From Oscillatoria sp. CS-180 (GTDB taxonomy: Bacteria > Cyanobacteriota > Cyanobacteriia > Phormidesmidales > Phormidesmidaceae), in assembly GCF_028330965.1 (NCBI RefSeq), contig NZ_JAQMUB010000088.1, forward strand, positions 124,001 through 188,000: 64,000 nucleotides of DNA. The letters run 5' to 3'. Shown here piece after piece: positions 25,230-32,541 of this stretch. The notes beneath the pieces are model-generated. The model saw nothing but the letters and a program-made list of their open reading frames with translations, searched no databases and was not told the DNA's origin. Every line of letters begins with the position of its first letter. Within the stretch, counting starts at the first letter, position 1. A program made the position numbers and the translations under genes.

Positions 25230-26519
25230 CTATATGACAAACGTCTCAATCCGATTCCGCCCCAGTGATTTTGCTCTGTAAAGCGCTTCATCCGCCTGGC
25301 TGACTAATTTTTCATAACGGTCATACCCTACAGGGCCATAGGCAATTCCTGCGGACAACGTTGTAGACACATCATGGCGATTCACTCGAAAGGACTGATC
25401 CTGAAAGCATTGACGAATGCTCTCGGCCCGATCATAAGCAACTTCTGGGGCGACACCGGAGAAAACGAGGACAAACTCTTCTCCGCCGTATCGAAAGGCA
25501 ATGCCGTCAGTCTCAGTATGCTGCTTGAGAATTTCACCCACCTTCTTTAAGACAAGATCGCCCACAGGATGTCCAAAGTTATCGTTAATTGACTTAAAGA
25601 AATCAATATCCATCAACACGACAGATATTGGATATCCCCCTAGCTTTGCTTGATTAAATTCTTGAGGAAGCTGAGCATTAAAGTACGTTCTATTAAATAA
25701 TCCTGTAAGTGAATCATGGTTTGCCATAGAACGAGCTTCATCCAGATCCTGAAGTGTTACTTCTAATCTGGTTTTCTTGAGATTAAGCTCCAAAATTGCC
25801 TTCTTCAAATCCTCTTTTTGTTTCTGCAATTCCTCATAAAACAGTGTCTTCTTGATAGCCGTGGAGACCTGATAGGCTAAATTGCTGAGATAAAGCAAAA
25901 AATCGCCATCAGCCGTCACGCGAGTTTGATAATTTGCCATTTCTTGAGTATTCCCGGCCACTAGCAAACCAATGGGTTCGCGTTTATCTTCGCCAATGGC
26001 AAATAGAACGTATTCTTGCATGCCAAATAAATCTCTAAAATGGCATATTAGAGTTTCTTCACACTGCTCCGAACAGATTACATATTCTGCCTTAGAAAGC
26101 AACGTTTCTAAATGCAGATCCGATTTCATAAGTTTTAGATTTTCAAATTGCTGACTGGCTTCTTCATCGTAATACCCATCTAGCGCCTGTACAGGAAAAA
26201 TATCTTCTTGCCTATCTCTTAGAAAAATCAGACATCTTTCAAGATTAACTTCGTAGAGAATGAACTCCTTAATTGCATCAAATACATCAGACAAAGCAAT
26301 GGCCTGATTCAGCTTTTTACAAAATTCATTAATAGACTGATAGCTATAGATCTGCCTATCTAACCTTTTCTGCATTTGATAAAGTTTACTTTCCGTACGA
26401 GTTAGCCTTTTGACTTCCTCAGTTAGCCTCATGACCTGCTCTATCAAGACATCATTTTCTTGGCGCAGATGTCGAAACTGTTCCTCCCTGGTCTGAAATG
26501 ACTTTTGTGAATAGGGCAT
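25230..26519 (-). CDS. GGDEF diguanylate cyclase with N-terminal sensory region
   Basis: This 429-residue protein would make cyclic di-GMP. Residues 10–50 form a coiled coil (QENDVLIEQVMRLTEEVKRL), about 60–235 resemble a GAF-like domain, a second coiled coil runs 225–265, and the GGDEF domain fills 265–429 with the active-site RYGGEEF and the NHDSLTGLFNR start. An RxxD inhibitory site was not seen before the motif. It lies 54 bases downstream of the FIST gene on the same strand, so the FIST protein is its likely partner sensor. Confidence 0.92.
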   Translation of the reverse strand: MPYSQKSFQTREEQFRHLRQENDVLIEQVMRLTEEVKRLTRTESKLYQMQKRLDRQIYSYQSINEFCKKLNQAIALSDVFDAIKEFILYEVNLERCLIFLRDRQEDIFPVQALDGYYDEEASQQFENLKLMKSDLHLETLLSKAEYVICSEQCEETLICHFRDLFGMQEYVLFAIGEDKREPIGLLVAGNTQEMANYQTRVTADGDFLLYLSNLAYQVSTAIKKTLFYEELQKQKEDLKKAILELNLKKTRLEVTLQDLDEARSMANHDSLTGLFNRTYFNAQLPQEFNQAKLGGYPISVVLMDIDFFKSINDNFGHPVGDLVLKKVGEILKQHTETDGIAFRYGGEEFVLVFSGVAPEVAYDRAESIRQCFQDQSFRVNRHDVSTTLSAGIAYGPVGYDRYEKLVSQADEALYRAKSLGRNRIETFVI

Positions 26520-26573
26520 TCTCTTGTCGCAGAAAATTTCAAAAGCACAACAATAATGTGGTAGCTTTGCCCC

Positions 26574-27761
26574 TTAATAAACAGATGTGATAATAGAGGT
26601 ATAGTTGTGAAAACAATTTCTGCCTTGTAACGGTCCTATTTCCCCATAGGGATAGACACCAATCCAAGGAATATCTGAACCAATTGACGCCTGCAATTTA
26701 TTCATTAAGGCGCGTTTGCGATCGCTTCGTAGAACGACATCTCCTCGACCTGCACATTCCAAATGAAATATGAATTTTGGAATGTTGCCACCCAGTTGAT
26801 CATGAGTTTCTTGGGCAATCTTATTGAGTCCTGCTGCAATCTTCTCTTCATCTCGACGTACAATCCAGATTTCGGTTCCCTCAGCAATTTCTGAAGGAAT
26901 CTTAACCGATCCAGCAGCGATATCTCTTGACACAATGCCTCGAACCAAGAAATCATCATAATCCTGAAGAATTGTCGAAGTCTTGATGCCCAGGCATAAA
27001 TTTATAAATGCAAGCTCCCAATTTTCCATCTCTTTGTCTAGGAGATAAGGCTTCAAAACCTCCAAAACAGGCCGATGATCAAGTTCAAAAATCTCGTTAT
27101 GCTGCGCTTTTGTGACCGTATACTTACTCCCCAAAGGAACACAACCGTGGTTGATTGCTAGAGTGAATTTCGCTTTTCCTGCCAGAGTTGCCCAGACCAC
27201 GCCATCCGTCAGAATAGTATCGTCAATATACTGATAGGTCGTCTTCATAGAGTAGTTATCGGCAGCCAAACCGCCCACAATAGGTATCTCAGTTGCTTGC
27301 GGAAATTGACTTTCTAAGCCGAGCATTAATTTGTCGAAATTACAAGAGATGCCATCTGCAAACAATAGTGTTGCGATCGCATCCTCGGTATACTTATCTG
27401 CCAGTGCTTTTCCAACTTCATGCCCTGTTTCGAGAACATCTTGAGTCAATCCGGCTCTACCACCGTGCTCAAACCGTATTTCGTCCGACTGAAGCACCAT
27501 AACAGCGACTGAAAAGTTCGACTCATCAGCCTCGCCTTGCACGACTACACCCTCACCTGAACAGCCAATTAAAGGGGCCTTCTGGGTAAGATTCCGCACA
27601 GTACTCAACAAGAGTTTCTGATGATAGCCCACTGAAGAGAAAACTAAAACAAAATCGGGAGAATCGATACCCGCTTGTTGGAGAGCCTGCTCAGACGCCT
27701 CTTGCCCTGCTTTCTTAGGATTACGATGGTGGCTGATGCCAACTCCGGAGCGAGTGCCCAT
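26574..27761 (-). CDS. FIST domain sensory protein
   Basis: This 395-residue protein has FIST_N and FIST_C domains, predicted to bind small ligands such as amino acids and usually joined to signalling outputs. Characteristic segments are SVGYHQKLLLSTVRNL, PLIGCSGEGVV, FADGISCNFDKLMLGL, PIVGGLAADNYSMK and the closing GVYPYGEIGPLQGRNCFHNYTSIITSVY. There is no output domain in the protein itself. The GGDEF gene starts 54 bases downstream, so the ligand signal may be passed by protein contact to cyclic di-GMP production. Confidence 0.92.
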   Translation of the reverse strand: MGTRSGVGISHHRNPKKAGQEASEQALQQAGIDSPDFVLVFSSVGYHQKLLLSTVRNLTQKAPLIGCSGEGVVVQGEADESNFSVAVMVLQSDEIRFEHGGRAGLTQDVLETGHEVGKALADKYTEDAIATLLFADGISCNFDKLMLGLESQFPQATEIPIVGGLAADNYSMKTTYQYIDDTILTDGVVWATLAGKAKFTLAINHGCVPLGSKYTVTKAQHNEIFELDHRPVLEVLKPYLLDKEMENWELAFINLCLGIKTSTILQDYDDFLVRGIVSRDIAAGSVKIPSEIAEGTEIWIVRRDEEKIAAGLNKIAQETHDQLGGNIPKFIFHLECAGRGDVVLRSDRKRALMNKLQASIGSDIPWIGVYPYGEIGPLQGRNCFHNYTSIITSVY

Positions 27762-28137
27762 GATGCCTTATCCCTCAAATCAGGTTCGTTATCAGAGTTC
27801 CCAACTCCAGCATCTGGGTCTATAGACATCTGTATAAGAGCTTGCCTAAGCAGCCATCTATTAAGAGATCCATCATTTCATATAGCTTTGGCTATCTTGG
27901 CTTGTCCACCTAATAGCATCCGAGTTCTGAAGGCATAGCCAGACGGCTCGCCGTTTTGTCCCAATGGGACTAATGAGGCTATGCGATCGCGCTATCCCAG
28001 TTGCAAAATGGCAAGTCGGAGATCCATCGTCAGAATCAAAACTCCAACCGCGCCTCTAGGACCTACGCACCCCCAAAATCACTTTCATACCGAATCCAAT
28101 AGGTATTGGGAAAAGGAGGTGACAACTTGGGACTCAG
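27762..28137. other. Intergenic region with repeat copy E
   Basis: Between the FIST gene and the DUF1028 gene. Contains repeat family 1 copy E and a CCTACGCACCCCC motif near 28064 similar to ends of cyanobacterial MITEs. No gene was seen. Confidence 0.5.
27881..27983 (+). repeat. Dispersed repeat family 1, copy E
   Basis: Begins ATATAGCTTTGGCTATCTTGG, contains TAATAGCATCCGAG and AGACGGCTCGCCGTTTTGTCC and ends GAGGCTAT. It is one of the better preserved copies. Confidence 0.7.
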
Positions 28138-28854
28138 TCAAACGACTTTCCTCAACCAAATTGGCTCAATCTTGAGGGAAAGTTGATTGTGGGTTGGCAT
28201 CGCTTTGCGAAAGGATTGATAGTAATCCTTATGAGCCTCTGCAAAGACCGTTCGCAGTGCTTGAATAGGGTCAGCGTCGTTATCTACCCGCAAATCCAAA
28301 TAGGGATAAAAATCATTCTGTACAACGTAGAGCGCTGCGGATTGCCGACCGCGTTTGTCGCCGCCAACCGCTTCTCCAGCTTCCAACGCACAGAGCAATC
28401 GCTCTGGAAAGCTAAGGGCAAGCGTATCTCGAAACGTATTAGCCATGGCTTGGAGGACATGCTCTCCAACCAACATGTTGCCAGCAACCGAAAACTGATT
28501 GAACGTGAAATGACCCGCCCAATCGACACAGTCTTTTCCAGTCCATGCAGCTGTGTGGCCTAGGTGATCCACCAAATGCAGTTGCCGCTGATCGCGCTCA
28601 TCATCATTCTGAAGGAGAACGTCCAGCACATCACCCACTGGAATTCTTGAAAGAGTCTCCTGAGCCATTTTTCGGCTTTCCAATAGCCTCAATCCCCAGA
28701 TACCCAGGAGAGGATTGGTCTGGGCTTGAGTCGCGATCGCCCCTACTCCAGCCCTAGCATGAGGAACCAGCGCGCCGACTGCAAGATGCTTGGTTGCCAC
28801 AGCAACACCAGTCATTCCTGTTTTTGCGTCCCAGGCAACGATAGAGAATGTCAT
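28138..28854 (-). CDS. DUF1028 family protein
   Basis: This 238-residue protein belongs to DUF1028, thought to resemble Ntn hydrolases. The sequence opens MTFSIVAWDAKTGMTGVAVATKHLAVGALVPHARAGVGAIATQAQTN, the family hallmark, and has GWTGKDCVDWAGHFTF-like and FSVAGNMLVGEHVLQAM segments and a LLCALEAGEAVGGDKRGRQSAAL block. Its substrate is unknown; some relatives are fused to peptidoglycan-binding domains, which is absent here. It starts seven bases after a degraded small gene. Confidence 0.9.
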   Translation of the reverse strand: MTFSIVAWDAKTGMTGVAVATKHLAVGALVPHARAGVGAIATQAQTNPLLGIWGLRLLESRKMAQETLSRIPVGDVLDVLLQNDDERDQRQLHLVDHLGHTAAWTGKDCVDWAGHFTFNQFSVAGNMLVGEHVLQAMANTFRDTLALSFPERLLCALEAGEAVGGDKRGRQSAALYVVQNDFYPYLDLRVDNDADPIQALRTVFAEAHKDYYQSFRKAMPTHNQLSLKIEPIWLRKVV

Positions 28855-28860
28855 ACCGAG

Positions 28861-29230
28861 TCAGTCCCTCAAAAACCTGCTGGCATCATCATGATCACGG
28901 GTGTTTTCAAAAAAGTCTGTCTCGAATCTTACGATTCCTTCACACAAGTCAACGGGAGGTGACATTTCATTCGGATTGGACTGATCTATCAATTCCCAAA
29001 AACGGGGGAAATCACCTTTTATCAAATCTGAGTAGAGTACAGGCCTTTGTTGTCCCTCATTCCTGAATCCTGGGGCAATTCTGAATTGAGCTTTGACAAC
29101 TTCAGAGCAGGCCGTAATCGCCAATCAGACTCGACCCATACCAGTTTTGCACCGTTTGCAACTGACGGATTAGCTCAAAAATCTGTCTAGAGAACTGCTC
29201 ACGTTGACGAATTTCCGTATTAGGATGCAT
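28861..29230 (-). pseudogene. Probable frameshifted small hypothetical gene
   Basis: Two short overlapping frames run in the direction of the DUF1028 gene. The first (29230 to 29102) starts at ATG and reads MHPNTEIRQREQFSRQIF to a TGA after 42 residues. The second (29124 to 28861), in another frame, runs ITACSEVVKAQFRIAPG to SRFLRD and stops seven bases before the DUF1028 gene. Both look protein-like, and a single-base change near 29110–29124 would join them into about 120 residues. I do not recognise the family. The second frame alone from a TTG may be the real gene. Confidence 0.35.
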
Positions 29231-29240
29231 CCCTAATGGA

Positions 29241-29346
29241 ACTTACGCGGTTGAATTCGGCTGGGGGCTTTTTGATTCCCAAATGTGATGAAGCTGAATT
29301 CAACATTCTCCAGAAGTGGAGGATAGCAAGGGAGCGATGCGTAAGT
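29241..29346. repeat. MITE-like element with terminal inverted repeats
   Basis: The outer repeat ACTTACGC (29241–29248) is matched by GCGTAAGT (29339–29346). A nested pair, GTTGAATTCGGC (29250–29261) and GCTGAATTCAAC (29293–29304), has one mismatch. ACTTACGC-type ends are common in cyanobacterial MITEs. It lies directly upstream of the asparagine synthetase gene. Confidence 0.5.
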
Positions 29347-29383
29347 CTGACCTAGGTTGAAACAGTGTGGGGAATAAAGCGGC

Positions 29384-31408
29384 ATGTGCGGAATTGGCGG
29401 AGTCATGTATGCAGACCCTAATCATCCCGTCAGCCCTGAAGTGTTGGTTGGCATGGCCGCAATTCAATATCACCGAGGGCCTGATGGATTTGGTTACCGC
29501 ATTTTGGACGATCGCGGCATCGGTTTTGCTCACGCTCGTTTATCCATCATTGATTTGAATCCAGAACGGGGGCGTCAACCCTTCATGTCCGCTGACGGTC
29601 AATATCTGATTGCCCACAACGGTGAGTTTTACGACTACAAACGATTGCGAGCCGATTTAGCCTCGCGAGGCTACCAGTTTCAAACGAAAAGTGACACTGA
29701 GTTAGTCCTTCACCTAACAGAACGGTTTGGGATAGATGAAGCATTGCCCTGTTTGCGGGGAGAATTCGCATTTGCCCTGTACGAGCGACAGCAAGATCGG
29801 CTGACTTTAGTGCGCGATCGCTTCGGCATCAAACCGCTTTATTGGACACAGACTGCGACGGGCTTTGTGTTCGGTTCTGAGATCAAGGTGCTCCTGGCAC
29901 ACCCCGATGTAAAAGCACGGTTTTCGTCTGCGGGCTTATATCATCAGCTAATGCAGACGATGGTCCCTGGAACGACCTGCTTTGAAGGCATTTATGCTGT
30001 AGCACCGGGACAGAAGGTTGTTGTGCAGCGCCGCGAGGGTGAGCTAACGATCAAAACAGATCAGTATTGGGATTTAGACTTTCCCCATAAAGGAGAGCGC
30101 GATTCTCACCGCACTGAAGCTGACTACATCGAAGAGTTTCGAGCACATTTTGTGGAAGCGATTCAGCTCCGGTTAGAGGCGGATGTGCCAGTCGCGTGTT
30201 ACCTATCTGGGGGCATCGACTCCTGCTCCATCATGGGAGTAGCCGCAGCCTGTCAGCAATCTCCAGTCAAAGCATTCACCATCGGGTTTGATGACAGCGA
30301 TTATGACGAAACAGCAATCGCTCGCGAAATGGCAGAAGCGGTCAAGGCGGACCAAGACATTCTGTCCGTCAGCGGCACTCAACTCTACGATCACTTTGCG
30401 AGAACCCTCTGGCACACAGAACGCAGCATCTACAATACTTTCACCGTCGCTAAACTGCTCATGAGTGCCCATGTCCGCGATGCGGGATATAAGGTCGTGA
30501 TCACGGGCGAAGGATCAGACGAGCTTTTTGCAGGCTATCCTCAACTCCGCTTGGACATGATTCTGCATGGCATGGAAGATGCCTCACCCCAAGAGCGGGC
30601 CGATCTCGAAGGCTGGCTAGCAGAAAGCAATCGCCTGTTCAAAGGTAATTTGCTGGCGGAGAAGCGCCTAGATGATCCTGCTTTGACCGCACTAGTCGGA
30701 TTTACGCCCAGTTCTCTGCAATCCTGGCTCTCTTCTGCAGCTCATGTTCCGGGACTCCTCAACTCACATCATCGGCAGCAGTTGAAGGACTATTCTCCCG
30801 GTGCGGCGATCGCGGCTGCTTTGGATGCTGATCAACTGGTTGACCGTCATCCCCTCGACAAAGCTCAATATGTCTGGATCAAAACCCAGTTTGAATCTCA
30901 GGTGCTCGGTTGGGCTGGCGATCGCGTCGATATGGCAAATTCCCTAGAAGCCCGTCCTGCGTTTCTCGATCATCCACTGGTGGAATTTGCGGTGAAGCTG
31001 CCACCGTCCATGCGACTGCGAGAGCGCCGTGATAAATACATCTTGCGGGAAACCATGCGTCCTTTGCTACCCGAAACCCTCTATCAGCGGCAGAAGTTCG
31101 CGTTTATGGCTCCGCCTTCTCATACAGACGTTGTGAAACAGAAAGCGATGCGATCGCTGGCAGACAATTATCTATCCCAAGAGCGGCTGCAAGCTGCGGG
31201 ACTGCTTGATATGGATGCCGTGCAGTCTATTCTGAATCGCCATGAGAGTGATGAAACTCCTGTTGCAGAACGGGTGCAGTTGGATGCCGTCATTAACCAC
31301 ATGCTGAGCGTCCAGATTCTACACGATCATTTTGTTGCTAAAGACGTTGCTAAACAGGCCCAGGAAGATGCCCGAAAGTATGGCTGGTCTGCGCGAGACG
31401 CCACATAA
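29384..31408 (+). CDS. asnB: Asparagine synthase (glutamine-hydrolysing)
   Basis: This 674-residue enzyme makes asparagine from aspartate, ATP and glutamine. The glutaminase domain begins MCGIGGVMYA, so Cys2 is the nucleophile, and RGPDGFGY, DLNPERGRQP and the AHNGEF loop are in place. The synthetase domain has the ATP loop CYLSGGIDSCSIMG and GEGSDELFAGYP. The C-terminal ~70 residues extend past the usual end. AsnB-like enzymes also amidate other substrates in natural-product clusters, but no such cluster is visible. It stands alone. Confidence 0.9.
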   Translation: MCGIGGVMYADPNHPVSPEVLVGMAAIQYHRGPDGFGYRILDDRGIGFAHARLSIIDLNPERGRQPFMSADGQYLIAHNGEFYDYKRLRADLASRGYQFQTKSDTELVLHLTERFGIDEALPCLRGEFAFALYERQQDRLTLVRDRFGIKPLYWTQTATGFVFGSEIKVLLAHPDVKARFSSAGLYHQLMQTMVPGTTCFEGIYAVAPGQKVVVQRREGELTIKTDQYWDLDFPHKGERDSHRTEADYIEEFRAHFVEAIQLRLEADVPVACYLSGGIDSCSIMGVAAACQQSPVKAFTIGFDDSDYDETAIAREMAEAVKADQDILSVSGTQLYDHFARTLWHTERSIYNTFTVAKLLMSAHVRDAGYKVVITGEGSDELFAGYPQLRLDMILHGMEDASPQERADLEGWLAESNRLFKGNLLAEKRLDDPALTALVGFTPSSLQSWLSSAAHVPGLLNSHHRQQLKDYSPGAAIAAALDADQLVDRHPLDKAQYVWIKTQFESQVLGWAGDRVDMANSLEARPAFLDHPLVEFAVKLPPSMRLRERRDKYILRETMRPLLPETLYQRQKFAFMAPPSHTDVVKQKAMRSLADNYLSQERLQAAGLLDMDAVQSILNRHESDETPVAERVQLDAVINHMLSVQILHDHFVAKDVAKQAQEDARKYGWSARDAT

Positions 31409-31428
31409 AAGCCCTCTGGGTAGGGCTT
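31409..31428 (+). terminator. Hairpin after asnB
   Basis: AAGCCCT and AGGGCTT form a seven-base-pair stem with a six-base loop starting just after the asnB stop. No T-run follows, so it is a weak terminator candidate or a simple transcript-end hairpin. Confidence 0.35.
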
Positions 31429-31684
31429 CGCTGGGGCTGTCGCTCTGCTATAGTCTGTCCCCAATATTTGATTAGCGGCTTGATTATGTTGTGTGGTGTT
31501 GTGCGGGTTAACCGTCGCCCTGGAGCAAGGTATGGCCCTTGCAGCTGGGTCAAGTCCATCTCAGTGTCCTGAGGGAGCAGGAAATAGGGAATGGGGTGTG
31601 CTTGATGCAAGTGCATGCCGCTATAAGTCGCTATCAATCCAGCACATCTGAACATCAAAGTCATTACCACAAGCGTTGCCTGGA

Positions 31685-32494
31685 TCAAATTGGGGTTGCA
31701 ATTGGACTGAGTTCTAACTGATAGCGATACAGGGCGATTGGTTGATTTCTGGCTTTGAAGTAATCAGAATCCTGGGGTGCTAGATAAATGGCAGTCACTT
31801 GATCAGCGGTAACCGAAAACGATTGATCAGACTCTCGTTTTTGATAAGCAGTCGTTGTTTCGACTTCGTTGAGGTAAGGCTGAGCAGTACCGCGAAACAC
31901 TTGCTGAAAGATTTCGGTGGTCACGAACCTTTCGTCTGAAGGAACTTCAACTGCGCGGCTGATGACGGTCGATTCGAGCTGGCGATCGCCCCGCAAAAAC
32001 GTTACCTGGCGGTTGGGATTCTTCGGATCAACCTTAACAGTTTTGACCGCCTGATCCCCCAGATAGGCTTGCGCCAAACTTAGACCATTGAAGGCGCGAT
32101 CAGCCACAATCTCCTCTTGAGCCAAGCGTGGCTTCAGCAAGAAACTTTTGGTCAACGAGGTCATTCTGGGTTCAAACCGCACTTCGCAGGTAATTGGCTG
32201 GTTGAGCAGCGATTGATTGCTCTCAAACCCCGGCGTTTGTAACTCTGGAGCCAACGGAGCGGATAGATCAACGAGCGTGCTGGTCAGTTCCCACGTACCC
32301 GCCATCCAGTCTGGATAGACTAAATCTCCTTTCGCGGGCTGGGTTGGGGGTTTATCGGTCCAATTGGGGAAGGTCGCTAGGCGATCGCTCAAAGGTCCGC
32401 CATAGGCATCTCCACTACAGAGCAGCCAGACCAAAGTCATCAAAACAAACCAGAATAGATTGCGGCGCAGATGTTGAGTAAAGCGTCGTGACAT
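31685..32494 (-). CDS. Exported DUF6816-like protein
   Basis: This protein of about 269 residues has a signal peptide (RRNLFWFVLMTLVWLLCSGDAYG) ending near residue 32, then a mature part rich in beta-structure-like patterns: WMAGTWELTSTLVDLSAPL, ITCEVRFEPRMTSLT, RQVTFLRGDRQLESTVISR and VETTTAYQKRES. I recall this pattern as the DUF6816 family found in cyanobacteria and plastids, of unknown function; the family name is from memory. ATG at 32494 was preferred because it puts the signal peptide at the start. An upstream ATG at 32578 would overlap the CHAT gene. It ends the two-partner secretion operon. Confidence 0.75.
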   Translation of the reverse strand: MSRRFTQHLRRNLFWFVLMTLVWLLCSGDAYGGPLSDRLATFPNWTDKPPTQPAKGDLVYPDWMAGTWELTSTLVDLSAPLAPELQTPGFESNQSLLNQPITCEVRFEPRMTSLTKSFLLKPRLAQEEIVADRAFNGLSLAQAYLGDQAVKTVKVDPKNPNRQVTFLRGDRQLESTVISRAVEVPSDERFVTTEIFQQVFRGTAQPYLNEVETTTAYQKRESDQSFSVTADQVTAIYLAPQDSDYFKARNQPIALYRYQLELSPIATPI

Positions 32495-32541
32495 AGGAGT
32501 CCGTAGGTTTCGAGTATTGAAGATCGAGTTTTGTAGTTTTC

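Noticed and set aside
31350-31688. 112-residue minus-strand ORF
   Set aside because: It overlaps the asnB 3' end and a hairpin, has no domain or ribosome binding site and reads like noncoding sequence.
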